Positions 43,351 to 52,011 of a stretch of DNA of 64,000 bases are shown piece after piece. A program made the translations under genes and the position numbers. Source of the DNA: Paracoccaceae bacterium (GTDB taxonomy: Bacteria > Pseudomonadota > Alphaproteobacteria > Rhodobacterales > Rhodobacteraceae); the NCBI GenBank assembly GCA_016124615.1, contig WGNF01000002.1, forward strand, positions 62,001 through 126,000, in the 5' to 3' direction. Within the stretch, counting starts at the first letter, position 1. Each line of letters starts with the position of its first letter. The notes under the pieces were generated by a model. It was not told where the DNA came from. It searched no databases and saw nothing but the letters and a program-made list of their open reading frames with translations.

Positions 43351-45834
43351 GTGGTCGGTTTCAAACAGGTGATGACGCTTCCGGGCGATGCCGCAGGGTT
43401 TCTGACCGGGGTGACCGGCATGACGATCCTTGCAGGCGCAAATACGCCGATGCTCTATCTTGCCACCGGGCGTGGCGGCGGGCTGAGTGCTTATGGAATC
43501 GGCAGCGATGGAACGCTGATACTGTCGGGAACGGAAAGCTACGCCTCAAACTCCGCTGCGCTGACGTCGGTCGTGCTCGAATCGATTCTGTTTCGCGGCA
43601 AACCGGTTCTGCTGCCGGTCGGGCCGTATGACACGTCTCTGACCGTCTATGGCCTGGATGGCGATGGCAGTCTGACGGGCGCCAAGGCTGGCGTGCTCAC
43701 GGTTTCGCCTTCGATGCCGCATGCAACCAGCGGCATGGTGTCGGTGTCTCTGGGCGGCTTGTCCTGCCTCTACGTGGCGCAAACCGGGATCGCCGCGCCG
43801 ACCGGTTACGTCGTCGGCGCCTCGGGGCTGACGAGCCTGCCCGCAGCGGGTGGCGCCGGCGCGCCGCAGGATGGCACGATCACCGCGCTCGCGACGCTCG
43901 ACGGCGTTCCTGTCCTTGTCGCGGGGATGAGCGGGGATGACCGGATCCTCGGCTACGCCATCGCGGCCGATGGCACGCTCAGCTATGCGGGAACCCTCGG
44001 CCCCGAAAGCGGCCTCAGCATTGCGACCCCGACCGATATCGCGATGACAAGCCTCGGCGGGCAGACCTTCGCGATCGTCGCCTCGGCCGGATCCTCCAGC
44101 CTGACGGTCATCAGGGTCGCCGCAGATGGAACGATGGCGGCAACCGATCAGGTCGTCGACGATCTGAACACCCGTTTTGCCGCCGCCAGCCAGGTTGCCA
44201 CCGTCACCGAGGGTGGGCATGTCTTCGTCCTGGCCGCCGGATCGGATGACGGCCTCAGCCTGTTTGCGCTGACGCCGCAGGGGCGGCTGGAACATCTGGT
44301 GAGCCTTGCCGATTCGATGGCCACCACCCTTGCCGACATTTCTGCGCTGGCCGCGGTGGCGCAAAGCTCTGCAATCGACGTTTTCGCCGCCTCTGGCAGC
44401 GAAAGCGGGCTGACGGCCCTGTCGGTCGATTTGTCGAAATTTGGCGCAATCCTGGAGGGGGGCAGCGGCGGCAAGATCACCGGCACCGGGTTGGATGACA
44501 TCCTTGTGGCCCACAACGGGCTCGACCAGCTTTGGGGCGGTGGTGGCGCGGACCTTTTCGTGTTCGATCCGGCCGGGGCCACCGCGGATGGCAAGATCGG
44601 AACCGTGCTCGACTTCGTCCCCGGCACCGACCGTCTGGATCTGTCTGCCCTGCCGATGCTGCACGACGCGAGCCAGATCCAGGTGGTGACGACCGCGGCC
44701 GGGGCCGAGTTGCACTTCGGCGATTACTGGGTCGAGGTGGACGCCGCGACACCGGGGCCGCTGGCTGCGAGCATTTTCACCACCGCCACGATCCTGAACG
44801 CCGATCACGTCGCCGTCGGGCTGGTCGACGGCTTCCCCTTCACTGTCAATGACGCGCCATCGACGCCGCAGGGTGTCACCCTGACCGGCGGCGCCAAGGC
44901 GGATGTGCTGACCGGCGGTGACGGCAGCGATCTGATCTCCGGCGGCGCGGGCAATGACACGATTTCCGGCCTTGGCGAAAATGACACGCTCCACGGCGGC
45001 GACGGCGGCGATTCGCTGCTTGGCGGCGATGGCAATGATCTGATCTACGGCGGCGACAGCGCGCTTGACGGTGGCGATTACATCGACGGCGGCGCGGGCA
45101 ACGACACGCTGGACGGTGGCTACGGCAACGACTCGATCTCTGGCGGGGCCGGTGACGACCCGCTGCTGGGCGGCGCGGGCAACGATTGGCTCGATGGCGG
45201 GGCGGGTAATGACACCTTGCGCGGTGGCGACGGCGCCGACACGATCCTGGGCGGCGATGGCGCCGATCTGATCTATGGCGGTGACAGCCCGGCCGACCTG
45301 CGCGACGTGATCTATGGCGGGGCCGGGAACGACACGATCGATGCGGGCTACGGCAACGATTCGGTCTCTGGCGACGATGGCGATGATTCGATCAACGGCA
45401 GTTTCGGCGCCGACACGCTGATCGGCAACGCGGGCAATGACACGCTGAACGGCGGGCCGGGCGCAGATCTGCTGTTCGGCGGGCCCGGCGACGATTTCCT
45501 GAACGGCGGGTTCGGAAACGACCGCATGAACGGCGGGCCGGGCGCGGACCGATTCTATCACGGCGGCACGCCGGGCGAAGGGTCGGACTGGATTCAGGAC
45601 TACAATGCAGCCGGGGGTGACGTGCTGGTGTTCGGCGACGCTTCGGCCAAGGCCAGCCAGTTCCAGGTGAACTTCGCCGAAACGCCCAATGCGGGGGTTG
45701 CCGGTACCGCCGAGGCGTTTGTGATCTACAAGCCGACAGGGCAGATCATCTGGGCGCTGGTCGATGGCGCGGCGCAGCAGCATATCGAGCTGCAGATCAG
45801 CGGCAGCCCGGTTCTGCACGATCTGCTGGCATAG
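43351..45834 (+). CDS. RTX calcium-binding repeat protein with N-terminal beta-propeller-like region
   Basis: About 827 residues. The first 370 form repeated strands like a six- or seven-bladed propeller (LYLATGRGGGLSAYGIGSDGTL, LTVYGLDGDGSL, DDRILGYAIAADGTLSYAGTL). A first RTX-like block (GTGLDDILVAHNGLDQLWGGGGADLFVF) and a second, long array of about twenty nonapeptides of GGxGxDxLx type follow, then a C-terminal domain ending SPVLHDLLA. There is no signal peptide, fitting type I secretion through an uncleaved C-terminal signal; no type I exporter is in the window. Given the locus it may bind or modify exopolysaccharide. GTG 43351 is a best guess; ATG 43372 is possible. Confidence 0.82.
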   Translation: MVGFKQVMTLPGDAAGFLTGVTGMTILAGANTPMLYLATGRGGGLSAYGIGSDGTLILSGTESYASNSAALTSVVLESILFRGKPVLLPVGPYDTSLTVYGLDGDGSLTGAKAGVLTVSPSMPHATSGMVSVSLGGLSCLYVAQTGIAAPTGYVVGASGLTSLPAAGGAGAPQDGTITALATLDGVPVLVAGMSGDDRILGYAIAADGTLSYAGTLGPESGLSIATPTDIAMTSLGGQTFAIVASAGSSSLTVIRVAADGTMAATDQVVDDLNTRFAAASQVATVTEGGHVFVLAAGSDDGLSLFALTPQGRLEHLVSLADSMATTLADISALAAVAQSSAIDVFAASGSESGLTALSVDLSKFGAILEGGSGGKITGTGLDDILVAHNGLDQLWGGGGADLFVFDPAGATADGKIGTVLDFVPGTDRLDLSALPMLHDASQIQVVTTAAGAELHFGDYWVEVDAATPGPLAASIFTTATILNADHVAVGLVDGFPFTVNDAPSTPQGVTLTGGAKADVLTGGDGSDLISGGAGNDTISGLGENDTLHGGDGGDSLLGGDGNDLIYGGDSALDGGDYIDGGAGNDTLDGGYGNDSISGGAGDDPLLGGAGNDWLDGGAGNDTLRGGDGADTILGGDGADLIYGGDSPADLRDVIYGGAGNDTIDAGYGNDSVSGDDGDDSINGSFGADTLIGNAGNDTLNGGPGADLLFGGPGDDFLNGGFGNDRMNGGPGADRFYHGGTPGEGSDWIQDYNAAGGDVLVFGDASAKASQFQVNFAETPNAGVAGTAEAFVIYKPTGQIIWALVDGAAQQHIELQISGSPVLHDLLA
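44886..45568 (+). repeat. Coding tandem repeat array for RTX nonapeptides
   Basis: About twenty 27-bp-spaced units within the RTX gene, each encoding G-G-x-G-x-D-x-[LI]-x with GGCGGCGCGGGCAA-type DNA. The units are similar enough to permit copy-number change by recombination. Confidence 0.8.
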
Positions 45835-45836
45835 GA

Positions 45837-46511
45837 TCACTCTGCCGCCTCGCGCGACAGGCCGAGCATGGCCGTGTAATGCGCGATGGCGGTCGCGATT
45901 TTCGGATAGTAAACCAGCCGCCCCTGTTCAAGAACCGCGCCCGCCTCGCACAACCGTTCCAGCAGGCCGAGCGAATGCGACACGACGATCGCCCCGCTTT
46001 GCGCCATGCGCGCGCGAAAGACCCGCTCGCTTTTCTGCCGAAACAGGGCGTCGCCGACCGATGTGACCTCATCCACCAGATAGGTATCGAAGCGGATGCC
46101 CATCGAGCAGCCAAACGCCAGCCGCGAGCGCATCCCCGATGAGTAGCTGCGCAGCGGCAGGTCGAAATGCGTGCCGATCTCGGCGAAATCCTCGACAAAC
46201 TCCAGCAGCTCGCGCGTGTCGACACCGTAGATGCGGGCGACAAACCGCACGTTCTGCGCCCCGGTCAGGTCGGGATGAAAGCTGCCGGAAAACCCGACCG
46301 GCCAAGACACCGTGCCGGTGGTCACCACCTGCCCGCGATCGGGCGCAAGCGTTCCGGCGATCATCTCGAGCAGCGACGACTTGCCCGCCCCGTTGCGACC
46401 CAGCAGGCCCACCGACACGCCCGAGGGAAATGTCGCGTGAATGTTGCGCGCCACGATCTTGCGCCGACCATGCAGCGTGTGGGTCTTGCACAGGTTTTCA
46501 AGCCGGATCAT
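45837..46511 (-). CDS. kpsT: Capsular polysaccharide ABC transporter ATP-binding protein (KpsT-type)
   Basis: ATPase of an ABC-2 exporter that moves finished capsular polysaccharide across the inner membrane. The 224-residue length and sequence fit KpsT/CtrD/BexA: Walker A GLLGRNGAGKSSLLEMIAG, the family-specific WPVGFSGSFHPDLTGAQNVRFVARIYG, signature YSSGMRSRLAFG, Walker B TYLVDEVTSVGD and the switch histidine in VVSHSLGLLERLCE. No O-antigen-binding C-terminal domain of the Wzt kind is present. It follows the KpsE-like gene by 3 bp. The stop is 2 bp from the convergent RTX gene. Confidence 0.93.
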   Translation of the reverse strand: MIRLENLCKTHTLHGRRKIVARNIHATFPSGVSVGLLGRNGAGKSSLLEMIAGTLAPDRGQVVTTGTVSWPVGFSGSFHPDLTGAQNVRFVARIYGVDTRELLEFVEDFAEIGTHFDLPLRSYSSGMRSRLAFGCSMGIRFDTYLVDEVTSVGDALFRQKSERVFRARMAQSGAIVVSHSLGLLERLCEAGAVLEQGRLVYYPKIATAIAHYTAMLGLSREAAE

Positions 46512-46514
46512 GCG

Positions 46515-47750
46515 TTACCGCCGGTCGCGCAGACTGTAGTAGATCAGCGCGAGAACCGCCCATCCGAGAAAGCAGAACAGCGCGACCAAACCGGTCAGAA
46601 GCCCGCGCCGGGGGTATTCCGACGCCTCTGCCAGCATCGGGTTCTGATAGGCGGCGAGGTAAAGCGACTGCTGCCGCGCCGCGGCCTGCGCCGCGTCAAG
46701 CGCGCCCAGAGCCGCAACATAGGCCTTTTCGGCGAAGTCCTGATCGACGCTCAGCCGCTCGAACTCTCCGATCAGGCTGGCGTAGGACTGGTCGCCCGCC
46801 CTGTCGGCGCTCGAGCCGAAGGCTTGCCGCGCTTCAGCGATGCGGTTGCGGATCACGTCGATCTTGCGTTGCGCCTCGTTGGCTCTGGCGTCGTTGCCCT
46901 GCGTCGTCTTGTGCAGCAGGTCGAGGTCGATCATCGCGGCGACAAGCTGATCCTGCAGGGAATTGAGCAGCCCCATCTGCCCGGTCACATCGGCGCTGGG
47001 GTCGAGAATGTTGGTCCGGTCGCGAAACCCCTGCAGGGCCGCGCGCGCGGCGCGCAATCGGTCTTCGGCCTGCGTCAGTTCGGTGCGCGCGGATCGCATC
47101 GCATCGTTTTGTGCGATATCCGACAAGTCGTTGATCATGTGCGAGCTTTCGTCGAACGCCGCCTGCGCCACCGCCTGCGCATCGGCGGCAGAGAAGGCCC
47201 GCACATCCAGCGTCAGAAGGCCGGTTCCCTGATCGAATGACACCGTCACCATCCGGTTCCAGAAATCGACCAGATCCTCGATCCGCCCAGACGGGTCGTA
47301 GGCAAAGACCGGGTCGGTGGCATAGGCCCGCGCGAATATCGCCCGCAGGTTCAGGCGCGAATCCAGCTTCTTCACCAGTTCCGGGCTTTGCAGATACTGG
47401 TAGACCATGCCGGCGTCGGTGCTGCTGGCGCCGGACAGCTGGGAAATGCCGCCGAGCAGGTCGATCATGGTCGAGGATTTCTCTGTCCGCACGGCGAAGC
47501 CGACGGTCGCGCCATACTGGTCGGCCGCGCGGAACACGAGGTAGCCACCCGAGATCAGCGTGGGCAGCAGAACGAGCACTAGGAAGCTCGCGATCAGGCC
47601 CCAGTGGTGGGGTTGGCGCCGGACCCGCGCAGCCGGGCGGGGCACCGGGCGAGGGGACGGGGCGGCCGCAGGGGCCAGCGGCTTCAATGGGATCGGCCGG
47701 GCAGTCCCTTTGGCGCCAGCCTTGGGCTGGGCTGCGGTTACACTACTCAT
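46515..47750 (-). CDS. kpsE: Capsule export inner-membrane adaptor (KpsE/CtrB/BexC-type)
   Basis: A 411-residue polysaccharide co-polymerase of the KpsE class that bridges the ABC exporter and the outer-membrane pore. A proline-rich cytosolic N-terminus (to about 47) precedes a transmembrane helix (LIASFLVLVLLPTLISGGYLVF). A periplasmic coiled-coil region spans about 180-360 and a second helix lies at the C-terminus (LLTGLVALFCFLGWAVLALIYYSL). No kinase domain is attached, unlike the Wzc-type protein at 39319. ATG 47750 is used; GTG 47759 is in frame. It is divergent from the permease gene across 76 bp. Confidence 0.87.
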   Translation of the reverse strand: MSSVTAAQPKAGAKGTARPIPLKPLAPAAAPSPRPVPRPAARVRRQPHHWGLIASFLVLVLLPTLISGGYLVFRAADQYGATVGFAVRTEKSSTMIDLLGGISQLSGASSTDAGMVYQYLQSPELVKKLDSRLNLRAIFARAYATDPVFAYDPSGRIEDLVDFWNRMVTVSFDQGTGLLTLDVRAFSAADAQAVAQAAFDESSHMINDLSDIAQNDAMRSARTELTQAEDRLRAARAALQGFRDRTNILDPSADVTGQMGLLNSLQDQLVAAMIDLDLLHKTTQGNDARANEAQRKIDVIRNRIAEARQAFGSSADRAGDQSYASLIGEFERLSVDQDFAEKAYVAALGALDAAQAAARQQSLYLAAYQNPMLAEASEYPRRGLLTGLVALFCFLGWAVLALIYYSLRDRR

Positions 47751-47826
47751 TGGGCCCACTCACGGTTGCGTGACTGCGCGCCGATCGCCATAAGGGAGAA
47801 AGACTGCCAGCGAGGGCGCCGGAATC

Positions 47827-48633
47827 GTGCCGAATCAACCCATCGAATCGACCGTCGCCGCCGGCCTTCGTCCGCTCACAACGCTGCGGACCATCGTGGC
47901 ATTGATGCTGCGCGAGATGGCCACGACCTATGGCCGTTCGCCCGGCGGCTACCTCTGGGCCGTGCTGGAGCCAGTAGGCGGCATCGCGATCCTTTCGATC
48001 GCCTTCTCGATGTTCCTGCATCGGCCCGCACTGGGCACCAATTTCCCGCTGTTCTATGCCACCGCCTACTTGCCCTTCACGCTCTACTCGACACTTTCCG
48101 TGAAGCTCGCGCAGGCGATCCAGTTCTCGAAGCCGCTGCTGGCTTATCCCGCCGTGACCTTCATCGACGCGATCCTTGCGCGGTTCCTGCTGAACACGCT
48201 GACGCAGATCGTGGTGTTTCTGGTGGTGATCGGTGGCATCCACCTGATTTTCGGGCTGCGCGCCACGCTCGACATGCCCGCGATCCTGCTCGGCCTGACG
48301 ATGGCGGCGGCGCTCGGCCTTGGTGTCGGCACGCTGAACTGCTACCTGCGCGCGGTCTTTCCACTGTGGGACACGATCTGGTCGATCGTGAACCGCCCGC
48401 TGTTCATCATCTCTGGCGTGTTCTTCCTTTACGAGAGCGTGCCGCAGGCGGTGCAAAGGCTCCTGTGGTTCAACCCGTTGATCCATGTCACGGGCGAGAT
48501 GCGTCGGGGCTTCTACCCCACCTATGAGGCTGCCAACGTGTCGCCAGCCTATGTCTTCGGCGTGGCGCTGACCACGCTGGCGGCCGGGCTCCTGCTTTTG
48601 AAACGTGCGCATCGCGACATCCTCAACGACTGA
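47827..48633 (+). CDS. kpsM: Capsular polysaccharide ABC transporter permease (KpsM-type)
   Basis: The membrane subunit partnering KpsT. The 268-residue ABC-2 permease has about six helices and the family motifs REMATTYGRSPGGYLWAVLEPVGGIAILSI, FPLFYATAYLPFTLYSTLS, NRPLFIISGVFFLYESVP and LLWFNPLIHVTGEMRRGFYPTYE. It starts with GTG 47827. Its orientation is opposite to kpsE-kpsT, so the exporter is split over two divergent transcripts sharing a 76-bp control region. Confidence 0.92.
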   Translation: MPNQPIESTVAAGLRPLTTLRTIVALMLREMATTYGRSPGGYLWAVLEPVGGIAILSIAFSMFLHRPALGTNFPLFYATAYLPFTLYSTLSVKLAQAIQFSKPLLAYPAVTFIDAILARFLLNTLTQIVVFLVVIGGIHLIFGLRATLDMPAILLGLTMAAALGLGVGTLNCYLRAVFPLWDTIWSIVNRPLFIISGVFFLYESVPQAVQRLLWFNPLIHVTGEMRRGFYPTYEAANVSPAYVFGVALTTLAAGLLLLKRAHRDILND

Positions 48634-48756
48634 CCGGGGATTCGGCCCCGCGCCGTTCCCGATGCGTTCAGGTCTAGCGCCCGAGGGTTAACGCTATCTT
48701 CAGCGCGCCACGTCTATTCACGTCACCAGACGGCGAGGCGCGACTGGAGGCGACGG

Positions 48757-50970
48757 ATGACGGCACGACTGGTTCAGCAGGCGGGATGGCTTGGCGAATT
48801 CCTCAACCCGCACCCGCGAATCATGCGCTACCTGCGGGCGATCCGGCAGGCGGGGCATTTCGATCGCACCTTCTATCGCGGCGCCAATCCGGGGCTGCAT
48901 CCCCTGTTTCGCGCCTTCCCCGAACGGCACTATGTCGTGTTCGGCGAGCGGGAGGGGCGACAGCCCAACCCCGAGTTTTCGCCCCGCGCCTACCTGCGCC
49001 ACAACCCCGATCTGAGCGGCTGGACGGCGCGGCCCTACCTGCATTTCCTGCTTTACGGGCGGCGCGAGAATCGGCTGACGCGCGAGTTGCCCGCTGGCGG
49101 GGCGACCGACACCCGGCCCGCCCCGGTGTTGCGGCCCCGAACCGGGGAAAAGGCGCCCTTCGCCGTCGTCGTCCATATCTATTACCACGATCTCTGGCCC
49201 GAGATCGCGTCCCGGCTTGCCCAGCTTGATATTCCTTTCGACCTTTTCGTGACCATAACGGACACCGCCGATGGTCACGCTGAGGCGCTTGCCGAAGACG
49301 TTCGTGCCGCTTTCCCCGGTGCGCTGGCGGTTGCCATGCCGAACCGGGGGCGCGACATCTTTCCCTTCGTGCATCTGGTCAACGCCGGGCTGCTGGAGGC
49401 GTATCGGGCCGTCGCCAAAATCCACACCAAACGCTCGCCGCACCGGACGGATGGCGACGAGTGGCGGCGCTGCCTGGTCGGCGGAATCCTTCCCGGTGCA
49501 GGCACGGCCGAACGGCTGGCCGCCTTTCTCGGCAATGATGACGTGGGCATCTGGGTCGCCGATGGCCAGCACTACCGCGACCCGGTCTGGTGGGGCGCGA
49601 ATTACGACATCACCGCCTGGCTGCTGCGTCGCGTCGAAATCCGCGCGGCGCGCGAGGCTTTGGCCTTTCCGGCGGGGTCGATGTACTGGCTGAAACCCAC
49701 GATGATCGCGATGATCCGGGGGCTTCAGCTGGACCAGGCGCTGTTCGAGACGGAATGCGGGCAGGTCGACGGCACGCTGGCCCATGCGTTCGAGCGTGCG
49801 GTGGGCGCGATCGCCACCGCCTCCGGCCTCGCGGTGCGCGAAACGGCAGAGATCACCGGGCCCGCGCCGAAGGCGGCGTCAAGGGCTCGCTACGTTTCGG
49901 CCTTCTACCTGCCGCAGTTTCATCGGCTGGCGGAAAACGATGCCTGGTGGGGGCGCGGCTATACCGAATGGCTGGCCGCCGCGCGGGCCCGGCCGATCTT
50001 CGATGGCCATGCCCAACCGGCGCTGCCGGGCGAATTTGGCTTTTATGACCTGCGCCAGACCGAGGTGATGGGCGAACAGGCGGCGCTGGCGAAGACAGCG
50101 GGCATCGACGCCTTCTGCGTCTACCACTACTGGTTCGACGGCCGCCGTTTGCTGGAGGCGCCGCTCGACGGATTGCTGCGGCGGGAGGAGATCGCCTTCC
50201 CGTTCTACCTTTGCTGGGCCAACGAAAGCTGGCGCCGCAACTGGGACGGGTTGACGGGCGAAACGCTGGTTGACCAGAGCTACGCCCCCGGGTTCGAGGA
50301 GGGGTTGGCCGTGTCGACGCTGCCCTACATGCGCGACGCCCGCTATCAGCGACCCGATGGGCAGCGGCCGCGCTTCGTCATTTACCGGCCAGAGGACATG
50401 CCCGACCCGGTCCGTAGCGTCGCCCGACTGCGCGCGGCATGGCAGGCGCTGGGGATCGGGCCGGTCGAACTTGGCGCGGTGCGGTTTCACCTTGCCGGAG
50501 AGTTCCCCGTGCCCCCTGACCTCTTCGACTTCTGGGTGGAAATGCCGCCGCACGGGCTCGTGCAGAGCGAGGATTTTCTTTACGGCGGGCCGCAGGGCAA
50601 CCGGATGGCACAGGGGCCGGCGCCCGGATTTCGCGGCCTGATCTACGACTACGACCGGGTCATCGCGCGCAGCCTTTCGGCGGAACATGTTGCCCGCCTG
50701 CCGCCGAACACCATCGCCGGGGCGATGCCGTCCTGGGACAATACGGCCCGCCGCGGGCTCGACGCGCACATCGCCTGGGGCGGCCATCCCGGCTCGTTCC
50801 GGCGCTGGCTGCGCGGCCTTTCGGACCATCGCCTGGCAGGCTCTCACCGCAATGAGGTGTTTCTGAACGCCTGGAACGAATGGGCGGAACGCGCCGTGCT
50901 GGAGCCCAGCCGCCAGTATGGCCGCGCTTTCCTTGACGAGTTGCGCGACTGGCGCGGGGTGGAGGGCTGA
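48757..50970 (+). CDS. RgpF-WbsX two-domain glycosyltransferase-like protein
   Basis: A 737-residue cytosolic protein with two recognisable modules. Residues about 130-360 are a rhamnan synthesis F (RgpF) domain: FAVVVHIYYHDLWPEIASRL, NRGRDIFPFVHLV, AKIHTKRSPHR and MYWLKP. Residues about 385-730 are a WbsX domain: SAFYLPQFHRLAENDAWWGRGYTEW, GIDAFCVYHYWFDGRRLLEAPL, CWANESWRRNWDG and NEVFLNAWNEWAERAVLEPS. Both occur in O-antigen and capsule assembly. The leading 100 residues contain repeated FYRGANPGL and YLRHNPDLSGW-like motifs, a common N-terminal cap. GGAGG precedes the ATG. Sugar specificity is unknown. Confidence 0.88.
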   Translation: MTARLVQQAGWLGEFLNPHPRIMRYLRAIRQAGHFDRTFYRGANPGLHPLFRAFPERHYVVFGEREGRQPNPEFSPRAYLRHNPDLSGWTARPYLHFLLYGRRENRLTRELPAGGATDTRPAPVLRPRTGEKAPFAVVVHIYYHDLWPEIASRLAQLDIPFDLFVTITDTADGHAEALAEDVRAAFPGALAVAMPNRGRDIFPFVHLVNAGLLEAYRAVAKIHTKRSPHRTDGDEWRRCLVGGILPGAGTAERLAAFLGNDDVGIWVADGQHYRDPVWWGANYDITAWLLRRVEIRAAREALAFPAGSMYWLKPTMIAMIRGLQLDQALFETECGQVDGTLAHAFERAVGAIATASGLAVRETAEITGPAPKAASRARYVSAFYLPQFHRLAENDAWWGRGYTEWLAAARARPIFDGHAQPALPGEFGFYDLRQTEVMGEQAALAKTAGIDAFCVYHYWFDGRRLLEAPLDGLLRREEIAFPFYLCWANESWRRNWDGLTGETLVDQSYAPGFEEGLAVSTLPYMRDARYQRPDGQRPRFVIYRPEDMPDPVRSVARLRAAWQALGIGPVELGAVRFHLAGEFPVPPDLFDFWVEMPPHGLVQSEDFLYGGPQGNRMAQGPAPGFRGLIYDYDRVIARSLSAEHVARLPPNTIAGAMPSWDNTARRGLDAHIAWGGHPGSFRRWLRGLSDHRLAGSHRNEVFLNAWNEWAERAVLEPSRQYGRAFLDELRDWRGVEG

Positions 50971-50971
50971 C

Positions 50972-51970
50972 ATGGCGCGCGTGATCCTGCACATCGGCAC
51001 CCACAAGACCGCGACCACCACGATCCAGAACACCTTCGCGGCAAACCGGGCGCTACTGGCGCGCCACGGTGTGATCTATCCGGATCTCGGGCGCGTGGCG
51101 GGCCATCATGGGCTGGTCATGCAATGGTTGCCGCTGCCATCGGTCTATGAACTGCCCGGCGGCGCAGCGGCGGGCTGGGCGCGGGTCGGCGCGCTGGCGC
51201 GCAAAAGTGGCGTCGTGTTTCTGAGCAGCGAGGAATTTTCGCGCGGCCAGCCCTTGCCCCGCGTCGATCTGCGGGAACTGCGCCGCCACCTGGCGCCGTT
51301 CGACCGGATCGAGGTTCTCTGCACCCTGCGCGATCAATTGTCTTACCTGCAGTCGATCTACCTTGAGGTATCCAAGAAGCACGTCCCGCCGCCCTGGCCG
51401 ACGTTTCTGGCCAATTCGCTGGCCTCCGGCTTTGGCGCCGGGCTGTTTCTTGACTTCAACGCGCTCGACGATTTCCTGCGCGGCGCGTTTGCCCGCGACG
51501 AGATCAAATATCTCGACTTCGCTTCTTCGCAGGCGCGGCCTGGCGGCATTCTGGGCGAAGTGCTGCGGCAGGCGGGAACGCAGCTGACCCCCGGCGATCT
51601 GACCGCGGTGGACAATGGCGCAGCGAATGTGTCGCCCGATCCGCTGGCGGCCTGGGCCGCGAACCAGATCGCCGCGCCCTACCCGGCCCCGCCGGATCTC
51701 GTCTCGCTGGCCAGCGCGACCCCGCGCGAAGAGCTGGAGCAAGGGGTGCGCACGACCATCTACACCCGTGCAGAAGAGGCGCGGCTGCTCGGCCATTTCG
51801 CACCGCTGAACGCGCGATTTGTGGAGCGCATCACGCAAACAGCACCCGACTTTCGCCTGACAATGCCCTCCCCGCCGCGGAAACGACTCTATCGCGACGA
51901 CGTCGGGCCCGCCTTCTGGATCCGGATGGCCAGACGCCTGCACGCGCGCGACCGGTTGGCCCCGGCTTAG
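50972..51970 (+). CDS. Sulfotransferase-like protein of the polysaccharide locus
   Basis: A 332-residue protein with a P-loop close to the PAPS 5'-phosphosulfate motif (LHIGTHKTATTTIQNTF, residues 6-22) and a later TLRDQLSYLQSIYLE that suits the 3'-phosphate-binding Arg and Ser. It lies one base after the RgpF-WbsX gene, so it is the next gene of that operon. A sulfotransferase could sulfate the capsule; a kinase-like P-loop role cannot be excluded. The rest of the sequence is poorly conserved, as usual in bacterial carbohydrate sulfotransferases. Confidence 0.72.
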   Translation: MARVILHIGTHKTATTTIQNTFAANRALLARHGVIYPDLGRVAGHHGLVMQWLPLPSVYELPGGAAAGWARVGALARKSGVVFLSSEEFSRGQPLPRVDLRELRRHLAPFDRIEVLCTLRDQLSYLQSIYLEVSKKHVPPPWPTFLANSLASGFGAGLFLDFNALDDFLRGAFARDEIKYLDFASSQARPGGILGEVLRQAGTQLTPGDLTAVDNGAANVSPDPLAAWAANQIAAPYPAPPDLVSLASATPREELEQGVRTTIYTRAEEARLLGHFAPLNARFVERITQTAPDFRLTMPSPPRKRLYRDDVGPAFWIRMARRLHARDRLAPA

Positions 51971-52011
51971 GCCGTGCGGTGGCCTGTCCGTCGAACCCGT
52001 CGGGCGAAAAA

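Noticed and set aside
44886..45568. CRISPR-like regular repeat
   Set aside because: The repeats are in frame and encode RTX nonapeptides; there are no unique spacers or cas genes.
48634..48756. Terminator after kpsM
   Set aside because: A short GGGG/CCCC pairing near 48,638-48,652 has no tail and a weak stem, so it is not called.
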